From Mesorhizobium sp. CAU 1732 (lineage in GTDB: Bacteria > Pseudomonadota > Alphaproteobacteria > Rhizobiales > Rhizobiaceae), in the NCBI RefSeq assembly GCF_039888675.1, contig NZ_JBDQQR010000001.1:2976001-3040000 (forward strand): a stretch of DNA of 64,000 nt, in the 5' to 3' direction. Of the stretch, positions 54,318 through 62,923 are shown one piece after another. The first letter of the stretch is position 1. Each line of letters begins with the position of its first letter. The notes beneath the pieces are model-generated. The model searched no databases, was not told the DNA's origin, and saw nothing but the letters and a program-made list of their open reading frames with translations. A program made the position numbers and the translations under genes.

Positions 54318-55085
54318 AGAGAGTATCCAAACAAGGGAATGTGAGGCAGCTATGTGCCCGCGGCTCACCTAGCTTCGATTGGCCACAAAAACAAGACTGA
54401 AAATCTCATATTAAAAACGACGACTGGCGGCGGCTCTTTGATGTGTGGACCGTCCGCTTTTAGGCTTGATGTAGTTTCGGCTGAATCCATGACCGGACTG
54501 TCCGGATCCGGTCCCCGTTCGGTCGGAATGAATCCTTTCGCCCACAGGCGGACGGCAGGACCCGTTGGAGGTGGTTTGCTGTCTGTCAGCGTTCGGACGA
54601 TAAGATATCCAATGCGGACAACGGCAAAAGGGAGTCAGTCGCGGTGCTGCTTCGCATTCAAGAGGCCATTCATGCTCTCGAATCTCCATCGCATTCGACT
54701 GATCCCAGGGGTGTTCCCGATAGGCAGCCTCAGAGCGTTCTCGAAGAGTTGCGAACCATGCTCGCAAGACGCGCTATTGAATCAGCCTCACACCGACGGG
54801 GTCGTGGCAAAGCATTGTCGCGTGCCGTTCTAGACATTTGGCCATTGCATTCAGAGATAACCGAGATGGTGCTTATAGCCGCGCAGGAATATGGGAAGTA
54901 ACGATGGCGGGCGCCTCTCCGGATATACCCGCCTAATATAGAGTGCCCTGACGATCGACCTGTCACCATTCAGGCATGGCAAGCAATCATTCCGCTCACC
55001 AGACGGGCAGATCACAGGTGATGCCTCGGCAAAAAACCAGCCGTCCATGCCCCGTCACATTGGCACCGGGGCATCAGGTCGTTAG
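54318..55085. other. Long spacer with no recognised intact gene
   Basis: About 770 bp upstream of the siderophore-type operon. The only open frame of note, 54644-54901 on the plus strand (85 codons: GVPDRQPQSVLEELRTML, IWPLHSEITEMVLIAA), is not recognised. AT content is higher than in the core genes and stop codons are frequent in all frames. The region should hold the promoter of the importer operon and looks like decayed sequence. Confidence 0.5.
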
Positions 55086-55214
55086 TTCACCGTCCATCCG
55101 ACAATTCCGGTAAAGGTGGAATATGCCCTCACACAGGACGGCCAAAGGCTAAGCAAGGTCGTGACCGTGGTTGAGGAATTTGGCCAGTGGCTCAAGGCTA
55201 GGGATGTTGCTTGA
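55086..55214 (+). pseudogene. C-terminal fragment of an HxlR-type regulator
   Basis: An open stretch between a TAG and a TGA encodes VHPTIPVKVEYALTQDGQRL followed by VVEEFGQWLKARDVA. This is the wing and final helix of HxlR-family winged-helix regulators. The helix-turn-helix part is missing. HxlR genes often sit beside oxidoreductase genes such as the one at 56392. Confidence 0.65.
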
Positions 55215-55372
55215 AGGTCTGATGGCCGGTTTGGGTCATTGGATTCAACCGATCGTCCAAAAGGTGCCTTTCCAGACGCCGGGTTCTAGTGGCACCAATG
55301 GGGCCGATGGCAGACCGGCTATTTCCAGGTCACAGCGGTCGGCCCAATTGGCCGCTTTTCAGTCAGGTTTGA

Positions 55373-56290
55373 TCACATGCCTTCTTCGGCGAGGCCAACG
55401 TTTCGAGAGTGGTCACGCAGGTTCATGGCGACGGCCTCGACCAGTTCTCTCACCCTGCGAGGCATGAAGCCAGTTGAGGGTTGAACGGAATGGATGGGCA
55501 TGCTTGGCATTGTCCAGCCCGGAAACATTGCCACCAGGTTCCCCTCGCCCAGATCCTGCTCCACCAGATCCAGGGGGAGGTATGCAACACCCGCCCCCGC
55601 AAGCGCGAGCTTGCGCTGCGCTTCGTCGAAATCAATTTCTATGCCATCGCCGATCTCGACGACAAGTTTTTCCCCGTGGGGGCCAATGAATGGCCATCGG
55701 TCGCGCGGCACCAGATCGAGGTGACGCAAGCATCTGACTCGCGTCAGTTGGCTGGGGTGCGACAGGTCTCCATTTTGCCCGATGAAGTCCGGAGAAGAGC
55801 AACACACAAACCGATAGGTCCCCAATCGCCGGGCCACCAGAGTGGAATCGGGCAGTTCGCCAATGCGGATGGCGAGATCAAAACCTTCTCTTATGAGGTC
55901 CACGCGGCGATTGGTCAGACTGACCTCGAGGGTGACATCGGGATGCTTTGCGTCAAAATCGGCCAGGATCGATGTCAAACGCGTGATGCCGAACATGACG
56001 GGAGCCGTGATCCTGATGCGGCCCGACAGACCGTCGCCATCGCCGCTCTCGGCCAGCGCTTCGGCGGCTTCCAGCACGGCTTCGGCACGTGCCAGAAATG
56101 CGCGCCCCTGGTCCGTCAGGTGCTGGCTTCGGGTCGAGCGTTCGATCAGTTTCAGGTGATAGCGTTCTTCGAGCGATTGAATCCGGCGTCCCACCATTGC
56201 GGGCGACAAATTTAGATGACGCGCCGCAGCCGCAAAGCTTCCCAATCTAACGGCGGCGGCAAATGTGCGCAGGTTGTCGAAGTCGGTCAT
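55373..56290 (-). CDS. LysR-family transcriptional regulator
   Basis: A 305-residue regulator. The HTH FAAAVRLGSFAAAARHLNLS and the linker helix RRIQSLEERYHLKLIERSTR are standard, followed by an effector domain with GRIRITAPVMFGITRL and DLAIRIGELPDSTLVARRLG, the latter of the CrgA/DmlR-like group. It is divergent from the NADP-oxidoreductase gene 101 bp away, which it probably controls. Confidence 0.92.
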   Translation of the reverse strand: MTDFDNLRTFAAAVRLGSFAAAARHLNLSPAMVGRRIQSLEERYHLKLIERSTRSQHLTDQGRAFLARAEAVLEAAEALAESGDGDGLSGRIRITAPVMFGITRLTSILADFDAKHPDVTLEVSLTNRRVDLIREGFDLAIRIGELPDSTLVARRLGTYRFVCCSSPDFIGQNGDLSHPSQLTRVRCLRHLDLVPRDRWPFIGPHGEKLVVEIGDGIEIDFDEAQRKLALAGAGVAYLPLDLVEQDLGEGNLVAMFPGWTMPSMPIHSVQPSTGFMPRRVRELVEAVAMNLRDHSRNVGLAEEGM

Positions 56291-56391
56291 TCGATACTTT
56301 TATGCAATTAACAACCTCAAGGACAAGCAATTATCACAGCCAGCGAGTCGACCTATATCCCGCCCATCAACGCGCAATCTGGAGACGGAAA

Positions 56392-57015
56392 ATGACGACA
56401 ACTGCAATCATCGGCCTGGGCAATATGGGCAAGGGCATTGCCAAGCGCCTCTCGGGCGAAACCAATCTTGTCCTTTCCAGCCGCAACGCGGAGACCGCTA
56501 TCGCCTTCGCCGCTGCTCTGGGCAATGGCGCCGAAGTCCTCGACATCGACAATGCTGTTCAGCGTGCCGACGTCATCATTCTGGCGCTCCCCTACGAGGC
56601 CGCCATTGAAGTGGCGAAGCACTCCGGCTTGTCCGGCAAGATCGTCATAGACATCACCAATCCGGTGAAGCCTGACTTTTCCGGACTGACAATCGGCCAT
56701 ACGACGTCGGCCGCCGAAGAACTGCAGGCGATTGCGCCGTCGGCCAAGATCGTGAAGGCCTACAACACCGTGTTCGCCAGCATCTTCGATCTGCCTGCCG
56801 CCCAGACGGCGACGGTGCCTGTTTTCCTGGCCGGCAATGACCACGACGCCGTCAGCAAGGTCGAGGCGCTCGTCACTGCTTCCGGTTTCAAGGCCGAGAA
56901 GACAGGCGCACTCGACGCCGCCCGGCTGATCGAGCCTCTCGCCATGCTCAATATCCGCTTTGGATATGCGCTGGGCAGAGGAACCTCCATCGCTCCTGCC
57001 TGGCAGGATCTCTGA
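56392..57015 (+). CDS. NADPH-dependent F420 reductase-like oxidoreductase
   Basis: A 207-residue Rossmann protein. TTAIIGLGNMGKGIAKRL is the NADP-binding motif, followed by NLVLSSRNAETAIAF (Ser-Arg-Asn after beta-2 favours NADP), DVIILALPYEAAIEV and DITNPVKPDFSGLTIGHTTSAAEEL. The latter matches the F420H2:NADP-oxidoreductase-like family. In bacteria without F420, members reduce other substrates. ATG 56392 follows GGAGACGGAAA. Divergent LysR is the likely regulator. Confidence 0.88.
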   Translation: MTTTAIIGLGNMGKGIAKRLSGETNLVLSSRNAETAIAFAAALGNGAEVLDIDNAVQRADVIILALPYEAAIEVAKHSGLSGKIVIDITNPVKPDFSGLTIGHTTSAAEELQAIAPSAKIVKAYNTVFASIFDLPAAQTATVPVFLAGNDHDAVSKVEALVTASGFKAEKTGALDAARLIEPLAMLNIRFGYALGRGTSIAPAWQDL

Positions 57016-57062
57016 GGCATCCGGGATCGACACGCCCCTTCGGGGTGGCGAATGCCGCACTG

Positions 57063-57230
57063 CGTTTCGTCGACGGTTCTGGCGGCGGCCTTGCCGAGCA
57101 GGGCCTTTACCTTCGAGAAAGCCATCTCGATCGGGTAGAAGTCCGGCGAGTATGGCGGGGAGGTACAGGAGCCGCACCCCGCGTTTTGGGACGGTGTGTG
57201 AGATTTTAGCGACAGGCCGGTGAAGTTCAT
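57063..57230 (-). mobile_element. IS630-family transposase fragment
   Basis: The frame encodes PPYSPDFYPIEMAFSKVKAL and LLGKAAARTVDE, the conserved C-terminal DDE-domain part (YSPDxNPIE) of IS630 transposases. The N-terminal half and inverted repeats are missing, and a one-base shift lies just before PPYSPDF, so it is inactive. Confidence 0.75.
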
Positions 57231-57232
57231 CC

Positions 57233-57925
57233 CTAGTCAGCTAACCAACGAAACGCACGGCGCAGGAACGCTTCCCCGTCATCGGTGATCGGAGGGCCGT
57301 GGGCTATAATCACCCTTTCCGTAGGCCATGCCAGAATATACCGGAGAGCTTCACGCGCGGCGCGCCGATCGGTGAAGGCGACCCGAAATTTTCGTGGCAC
57401 CGTAGGTTCGGCGGCCGTCATCAGGTCTAGTCGAGCAACGAGCGCTCGCCAGCCCTTAAACCACCCGCGAGGGAATTGCTGAATCAGATCGGTGAAAATC
57501 GCGGTCCCGCTCTGGCGGTGAAAGAAGACGACTTCCGTTGTGATGCGGTTGCCCCACATGATCGCGTAGTCAATCTCCCCTGCCCATGCCCCAATTGGCC
57601 CATCAGCAAAATCGGCGTCGAACCTAATATCCTTGCGGTTTTCCCGCAGGCCGGGCGGCGCATAGACCTTGGCGTCAGGATATGTCCGCTGCCAGTCGCC
57701 AAGAAATGTGTGATGGAGGGAATTGGGCGGGACCAGATACCGTATCGCCCCTAACGTATCGACTTCGGCGCGAAGTTCGTCTGAGAGCGCGGTCGGCGAC
57801 CAAATGACAAGATGACCATTGGTCAACCTGATGACGGCCATGCGCGTGGGATAGCGAAATCCGGCCGCCGCCGTAACCGCCGGCCCCTCGACGATCCAGA
57901 TATTCGGGCCGAACTCTTGTAGCAC
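57233..57925 (-). CDS. DUF4336 protein
   Basis: A 230-residue protein of DUF4336, distantly related to metallo-beta-lactamase folds. GRxxxPTRMAVIRLTNGHLVIWSP at the start, YLVPPNSLHHTFLGDWQRTYPDAKVYAPPGL in the middle and a C-terminal HGPP segment are visible. Typical zinc-ligand sets are incomplete, so activity is uncertain. GTG 57925 is the start, with GGGG 8 nt upstream. It is divergent from a TetR gene with tandem operators between. Confidence 0.85.
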   Translation of the reverse strand: MLQEFGPNIWIVEGPAVTAAAGFRYPTRMAVIRLTNGHLVIWSPTALSDELRAEVDTLGAIRYLVPPNSLHHTFLGDWQRTYPDAKVYAPPGLRENRKDIRFDADFADGPIGAWAGEIDYAIMWGNRITTEVVFFHRQSGTAIFTDLIQQFPRGWFKGWRALVARLDLMTAAEPTVPRKFRVAFTDRRAAREALRYILAWPTERVIIAHGPPITDDGEAFLRRAFRWLAD

Positions 57926-57944
57926 AGCAATTGCCCCACTATTA

Positions 57945-57978
57945 TTTACATCTGTGTAAATTTATACCGCTGTATAAA
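57945..57978. promoter_or_regulatory. Tandem palindromic TetR operators
   Basis: TTTACA-TCTG-TGTAAA (57945-57960) and TTTATAC-CGCT-GTATAAA (57961-57978) are adjacent perfect inverted repeats, 17 bp centre to centre, between the divergent DUF4336 and TetR genes. The TetR start codon begins 2 bp after the second. They are the probable self-regulatory sites of the TetR protein. Confidence 0.72.
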
Positions 57979-57979
57979 T

Positions 57980-58567
57980 ATGGCAATCCTTAAGCGAACG
58001 GAACGGTCCCGAATTCTCATTCTCGATGCTGCCTACGCGGCGTTTCGGGAGAAAGGATTTGCTGGCACCTCCGTTGAGGAAATCGCGAACCGGGCCGGCC
58101 TGACCCGCAAAACGGTCTACAATCTGTTCGCCTCGAAAGATGAAATCGCTGCGCAGCTCATAGCCCGCGTGGAGGCAAACGACGCGCCGTATCGCGATCG
58201 AATGGCGGCTGGCGATGACGTACTTTCGTTGCTTGAAGGCGTTTTTCTCGACAGCGCGCGTTGGTGTCTGGACAATCCTTCGCTTGCAAAGCTGGCCCTT
58301 GCCCCTGAAGAAAGGCCATCCCGTGACCCGCCCCTCGCCCGGCCGTCATTCCAGCGGCTTGTCAGGGACATTTTGATACTCGGCCAACAGCAGGGTGTTA
58401 TTCGCAGGGATGATGACCCTGATTTCATGGCGCTTGTCCTCCTCGGAATCTACGGGCAGGCGATGCTTTCAGCCATTCCCAGAGGCCAGTTCAGCGAAGG
58501 TGAAATCAGACGCATCATCCGCATTGTTGTCGAGGGTATCGGGGAACGCTCATCGCGCAATTCTTGA
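57980..58567 (+). CDS. TetR-family transcriptional regulator
   Basis: A 195-residue repressor. The HTH FREKGFAGTSVEEIANRAGL and TRKTVYNLFASKDEIAAQLI is canonical, with a variable helical ligand domain beyond residue 70. ATG 57980 lies immediately after a palindromic operator and has no Shine-Dalgarno, implying a leaderless or very short leader mRNA. It presumably represses the divergent DUF4336 gene and itself. Confidence 0.9.
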   Translation: MAILKRTERSRILILDAAYAAFREKGFAGTSVEEIANRAGLTRKTVYNLFASKDEIAAQLIARVEANDAPYRDRMAAGDDVLSLLEGVFLDSARWCLDNPSLAKLALAPEERPSRDPPLARPSFQRLVRDILILGQQQGVIRRDDDPDFMALVLLGIYGQAMLSAIPRGQFSEGEIRRIIRIVVEGIGERSSRNS

Positions 58568-58669
58568 AACCTGAGACGGAGGAACCGCCCCCATTTCGGC
58601 CGTTCTCACACTTATGCCGGCCTCCGGAAAGCTGCATCTTCTTGAACATGGCGGTTCATGCGGGAAGCT

Positions 58670-58816
58670 CACGCCCAGCGAGCTAAGCCAGACGCGCTCG
58701 ACGAAGTGGAGGCCGGTTGCAGGGAAGAGCGGCTCGATGGCGACCTCTTTTGAGCGAAAATAGCGCCAGACGGTACGTTTGGAGAGACCGGCCGCTGTCG
58801 CGATAGCATCGCCATA
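58670..58816 (-). pseudogene. TetR-type helix-turn-helix fragment
   Basis: The minus strand encodes YGDAIATAAGLSKRTVWRYF and RSKEVAIEPLF, the recognition helix region of TetR regulators. Nothing before it resembles the N-terminus and the frame continues without a recognisable ligand domain. It lies between the TRAP operon and the intact TetR gene. Confidence 0.6.
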
Positions 58817-58817
58817 G

Positions 58818-58843
58818 TCAACCCTCGCAGTCGCGAGGGTTGA
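58818..58843 (-). terminator. Perfect hairpin after the TRAP large permease gene
   Basis: TCAACCCTCGC pairs with GCGAGGGTTGA over a 4-nt loop, 21 bp after the DctM stop. It is the likely 3' end structure of the TRAP operon transcript; there is no strong T-run. Confidence 0.55.
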
Positions 58844-58863
58844 CCGCCGGCACTATCGATTGG

Positions 58864-60159
58864 TTAGCGACCTGAAACGAGGTCCGGCAGGAACGTCACA
58901 ATCTCTGGGAAAACCACCAAAAGGACGATGACGAGCAGGATAGGGATGATGAATGGAGCCACGGCTGCCACCACCTTCTCGAAGGGCAAACCCGTTATCT
59001 CGATCAGGACGAACAGGACGTTTCCGAATGGCGGCGTGATGACGCCGACCGAAAGCGTCAGCACCATCAATATCCCGAAATAGACCGGGTCAATTCCAAG
59101 CGCTTGGATGGTCAGCATGAAGATCGGCGTGAAGATAAGGATGGCCTCGACCACGCTCATGAAACAGCCGATCGCCAGGAAGAACAGGACCATCGCGAAC
59201 AGGATTGCCGTGCTGGAGACGTCGAGACCACTCAGGAGCATCGCGAGTTCCTGCGGTATCCTGAGCCTCACCAGGAGCCAGCCATAGAAAGTGGCAATCG
59301 CGATGATGAACAGGATGATGGAACTGAAGCGCACCGTCTGCGACAGCACTTCCATCAACGACTTCATGTTGAGGTCGCCATAGACGACGAAGCCGAGGAA
59401 GAGCGCGTAGATCGAAGCGATCGCGCCCGCTTCGGTCGGCGTGAAGATGCCGGACCAGATGCCGCCAACGATGATCAGCGGCGTGAGCAAAGGCGGAAAG
59501 GCCGCCCAGAACAGCCGCAAGGTCTCGCGCATGCCAGGCCATGGCGAGCGCGGAAGCGGAATCCAGAAGGACACGGCGAAACTTGTCGCCATCAGGCTCA
59601 AACCGACGAGGAAGCCGGGGATCAGTCCCGCCATGAAGAGCGACGCGATCGACGTGCCTGACTGCCAGCCATAGACGACAAGCGCTATCGAGGGCGGGAT
59701 CATCGGGCTGATGATCGAGCTTGCACCGGTGATGCCCACGGAAAAACGCCGCGGATAACCGCGCTCACGCATGGCTTTGAGTTCGAGTTGGCCAAGCCCG
59801 GCGACATCGGCGACGGCAGTGGATGACATGCCCGAGAAAATCATGCTGGCCATGACGTTCACATGGCCGAGACCGCCCCTGACATGACCGACCAGCGCGT
59901 TCGCGAAGTTGAAGATGCGGCTGGCGATCGTGCCGACATTCATCAAGCTCGCTGCGAAGATGAAGAAGGGAATCGCAAGGATCGGGAAATTGTTGAGGCC
60001 GCGCATCATCTGCAGGGCGAAAAGCTCGGTCGGAATAGCCGACCAGCCACCGCTGATGACAAGGACGACGAGGCAGGTCAGCCCGATCGATATGGCGATG
60101 GGGATGCCGATCGCGAACAGCACGACCATCAGCCCGAAAAAGATCGTCAGGTATTCCAT
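58864..60159 (-). CDS. TRAP transporter large permease, DctM-type
   Basis: A 431-residue membrane protein with about twelve helices that forms the transport channel of a tripartite ATP-independent importer. GMSSTAVADVAGLGQLELKA, GASSIISPMIPPSIALVVYG and the C-terminal VGVITPPFGNVLFVL are DctM signatures. ATG 60159 follows GAGGTG and overlaps the small permease gene by 13 bp. Probably Na+-driven. Confidence 0.94.
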   Translation of the reverse strand: MEYLTIFFGLMVVLFAIGIPIAISIGLTCLVVLVISGGWSAIPTELFALQMMRGLNNFPILAIPFFIFAASLMNVGTIASRIFNFANALVGHVRGGLGHVNVMASMIFSGMSSTAVADVAGLGQLELKAMRERGYPRRFSVGITGASSIISPMIPPSIALVVYGWQSGTSIASLFMAGLIPGFLVGLSLMATSFAVSFWIPLPRSPWPGMRETLRLFWAAFPPLLTPLIIVGGIWSGIFTPTEAGAIASIYALFLGFVVYGDLNMKSLMEVLSQTVRFSSIILFIIAIATFYGWLLVRLRIPQELAMLLSGLDVSSTAILFAMVLFFLAIGCFMSVVEAILIFTPIFMLTIQALGIDPVYFGILMVLTLSVGVITPPFGNVLFVLIEITGLPFEKVVAAVAPFIIPILLVIVLLVVFPEIVTFLPDLVSGR

Positions 60160-60656
60160 TCTGACACCTCAGCATAATCCGGCAGAATGGCTGTGCCGTG
60201 GATGAACAGGCGCGCAAGGTAGGCCAGGCTGAACAGGATCATCGATCCGAGCCCGATGACGAGGCCTAGATAGAGATAACTGTAACTGATGCCGAGCGCC
60301 GTGGTGGAGTTGTGAGCGCTGACGCTCATCATCGAGACGGAGCCAATGAAGGCAGTCGCGAGCAGCACGATCGATGCGATCTCCACAAAGATCGTCATGA
60401 CGAGCAGCATGCGTTTTCCAACCCGGCGCATCACGAGGTCGACGACCAGATGGCGGCGGTGATACCACGCGGCGGCCGATCCGAGCATCACCATCCACAT
60501 CAAGGTGCCTGCCGCGATCTCTTCCGACCACGGCACCGAAATTCGGAAAAATTGCCGGCCGATTACCGAGTAGGCGATGACGATGACGAGTGTCATCATC
60601 AAAGCCATTGCCGCGAGTTCGAGCGCTCGCGCTGCGAGTCTTTCGACGCGTTCCAT
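60147..60656 (-). CDS. TRAP transporter small permease, DctQ-type
   Basis: A 169-residue protein with four helices. VIAYSVIGRQFFRISVPWSEEI and the following helix are the DctQ pattern; the central MLGSAAAWYHRRHLVVDLVM is the conserved loop. ATG 60656 follows GGTGGAG. It pairs with DctM. In this operon it lies between the binding protein and large permease genes. Confidence 0.9.
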   Translation of the reverse strand: MERVERLAARALELAAMALMMTLVIVIAYSVIGRQFFRISVPWSEEIAAGTLMWMVMLGSAAAWYHRRHLVVDLVMRRVGKRMLLVMTIFVEIASIVLLATAFIGSVSMMSVSAHNSTTALGISYSYLYLGLVIGLGSMILFSLAYLARLFIHGTAILPDYAEVSEWNT

Positions 60657-60721
60657 TGTTGCATATCTCCACCTGACGACGGCCGGGCAGCAGACGATGT
60701 GCGGCCCGGTCCTTGCACGGA

Positions 60722-61729
60722 CTATTCGCTGCCGGTCGCGGCGATCGACGCCTCGATGTCGGCCTGGACCGTATCCGCCATCGATGCAAGCGCGCGCGCT
60801 ACAGCCGGCTCGGCCACGGCACGGAACGGAGCCTGATCGACATCGATGAACGTCATGCCGTTCTCGATCAGCGCCTCGCGATAGTAGGCGTCGCGCTCCT
60901 GCTCGACGTCGTAACCGTGCGCCCGTGCTTCCTCGACTGCCTCGATAATCAATTCCTGATCGGCTTCGTCCAATCCGTCCCACCAGCTTGCTGATGCAAC
61001 CCAGTGCCACGGGAACGACAGGTGCGCAGTTGTGACGATATAGTCCTGCACTTCCCACATCTGGCGCGTATAGGGAGAGGCAAGCGAGTTTTCATGCGCC
61101 TGAATCTGCCCGGTCCGCATCGCGAAGTAGATGTCCGGAGCGGGGATGACGACCGACTGGACGCCCAGTTCTTCCCACACATCCATCCAGACCGGAACCT
61201 GTGGCATGCGCATCGGGAGCCCCTGGAGATCGGCCGGCTCGTTGATGGCGCGGTTCGATGTCATGTGGCGGAAGGCGCGCATCTGCGGCCCCAGATAGAC
61301 GATGTTACCGCGCTCGCGCGATTGCGCCTGCATCGCCTTGCCCGATTCCGTTTCCATCAGGAAATACTCGACCGCTTCCCACGTCGGGAAGACGAAAGGA
61401 ACCGTCACTGCGTCGTATTCGGCCGCATACTGACTCATGAACAGGCCCCCGGTCAGCGCCATCTGCGTCTGGCCGAGATTCATCAGTTCGAGCACGTCGG
61501 TCTCGCCGCCAAGCTGGCCACCGAGATAGGGCGCGATCTCAAGACGTCCGCCCGAACGCTCCGAAACGATTTCCGCGAAACGCTGGATCGCGGCTTCCTC
61601 TGAGCCGCCGGGTCCCATCGTGTTGTGAACCTCGATCTGCTGCGCGCTCGCAATGGCGGTGCCAGCCAGCAGCATCGAGGCGACGACCAACGCCCGCCCT
61701 GCCCTTCTCAGTTCAAGTTCAATCCGCAT
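60722..61729 (-). CDS. TRAP transporter substrate-binding protein, DctP-type
   Basis: A 335-residue periplasmic receptor. A signal peptide (VVASMLLAGTAIASAQ) precedes the mature part. GGSEEAAIQRFAEIVSERSG, VYLGPQMRAFRHMTSNRAIN (with the conserved Arg that binds the ligand carboxylate) and VVIPAPDIYFAMRTGQIQAHEN are DctP features. ATG 61729 has GGGAGG 8 nt upstream. Ligand is predicted to be a carboxylic acid; context suggests a branched dicarboxylate. Confidence 0.93.
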   Translation of the reverse strand: MRIELELRRAGRALVVASMLLAGTAIASAQQIEVHNTMGPGGSEEAAIQRFAEIVSERSGGRLEIAPYLGGQLGGETDVLELMNLGQTQMALTGGLFMSQYAAEYDAVTVPFVFPTWEAVEYFLMETESGKAMQAQSRERGNIVYLGPQMRAFRHMTSNRAINEPADLQGLPMRMPQVPVWMDVWEELGVQSVVIPAPDIYFAMRTGQIQAHENSLASPYTRQMWEVQDYIVTTAHLSFPWHWVASASWWDGLDEADQELIIEAVEEARAHGYDVEQERDAYYREALIENGMTFIDVDQAPFRAVAEPAVARALASMADTVQADIEASIAATGSE

Positions 61730-61756
61730 CGTTATGTCCTCCCATTTGATCTGGCC

Positions 61757-62923
61757 TCAAGCCGGTCGCCCTCGTCGCAACGGCTCCAATATCTCCTCAT
61801 TGTGGGCGCCCAGTTCCGGCGCCGGCATGCGCACGACGCAAGGCGTGTCGCTCAGCTTGACGGGAAAGCCCGTCATGCGGACGCTGCCTCTACCTGGATG
61901 ATCGACTTCGATGACCATCTCCTGCGCTGCGATCTGCGGATGAGCGAGCGCCTCGGCGATGTTCTGGACCTTGCCGCTCGGCACCCCCGCTCCGTTCAAT
62001 CGTTCGATCCAGAAGGCCTGGCTTTGACGCGTCATCTGTTCGTCGATCAAGCCACTGAGTTCGTTGCGACGCGCGAAACGTTTCGCATTGTCGTCGAAGC
62101 GCGGGTCGTCAAGAATGGCTTCCAGATCGATGACGCGCATGAAGCGGCGCAGCACCACATCATTGCTGGGCGCGACCGCCACCTCACCATCACGCGCGCG
62201 AAAAAGGCCGTAAGGCGCGACGAGCGGGTGGTCGTTGCCAGTACGGGCTGGAAGCTCTCCGGTCATCAGATGTTCGCTCGCCAGATAGGCCATGAAGGAG
62301 ATGATGCCGTTCAGCATCGCGCTCTCGACATGCTGCCCCTCCCCATTTGCATCGCGAGCACGCAACGCGTTCACGACACCAAAGGCGGCATAGAGCCCGG
62401 CGACGAGATCCGTGATGGGTTGACCGCTGCGCAAGGGCTCCTGATCGGCCCGACCGTTGACGCTCATGAAGCCGCTCATGGCTTGCGCGATGAAATCGAA
62501 AGCCGGACGATCGGCATAAGGGCCGTTGCTGCCATAACCGTTGATGCTGCAGGTGACGAGGCGTGGGTTGAGTGCCTTAAGCGCTTCGATACCAAGGCCC
62601 ATGCGGTCAAGTATGCCGGGCCGGAAATTTTCCACCAGAACGTCGGCCGTGCGGATGAGTTCGGCCAGGAGAGCCTTGTCGCCTTCATCGTAAAGGTCGA
62701 GCTCGACCGACTTCTTATTGCGGTTGAAGGCGGCGAAATACCAGCTCAGCCCGTTGCGGATCTCGCCCTGCTGGCGAACGATATCGCCCTTTTGCGGGGG
62801 CTCGACCTTGATGATCTCCGCGCCCATGTCACCGAGTAGCATGGTGCAGAAGGGACCTGACAGGACGCGTGTCAGATCGATGACCCGGATGCTTTCAAGC
62901 GGTTGTTTCAGCCGTTGGCTCAT
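61757..62923 (-). CDS. CaiB/BaiF-family CoA-transferase
   Basis: A 388-residue class III CoA-transferase. IRVIDLTRVLSGPFCTMLLG and GDMGAEIIKVEPPQKGD open it, and the conserved Asp that forms the glutamyl/aspartyl-CoA intermediate is probably in NRADQEPLRSGQPITDLVAG. AGLYAAFGVVNALRARD and GEGQHVESAMLNGIISFMA follow. The group includes succinate-hydroxymethylglutarate CoA-transferase. Its ATG overlaps the lyase stop (ATGA). It should activate the imported acid with CoA from succinyl-CoA or acetyl-CoA. Confidence 0.92.
   Translation of the reverse strand: MSQRLKQPLESIRVIDLTRVLSGPFCTMLLGDMGAEIIKVEPPQKGDIVRQQGEIRNGLSWYFAAFNRNKKSVELDLYDEGDKALLAELIRTADVLVENFRPGILDRMGLGIEALKALNPRLVTCSINGYGSNGPYADRPAFDFIAQAMSGFMSVNGRADQEPLRSGQPITDLVAGLYAAFGVVNALRARDANGEGQHVESAMLNGIISFMAYLASEHLMTGELPARTGNDHPLVAPYGLFRARDGEVAVAPSNDVVLRRFMRVIDLEAILDDPRFDDNAKRFARRNELSGLIDEQMTRQSQAFWIERLNGAGVPSGKVQNIAEALAHPQIAAQEMVIEVDHPGRGSVRMTGFPVKLSDTPCVVRMPAPELGAHNEEILEPLRRGRPA

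Noticed and set aside
54318..54430. Fur or Irr iron box upstream of the siderophore-type operon
   Set aside because: The AT-rich stretch has no symmetrical 19-bp Fur-like or ICE-like sequence that I can defend.
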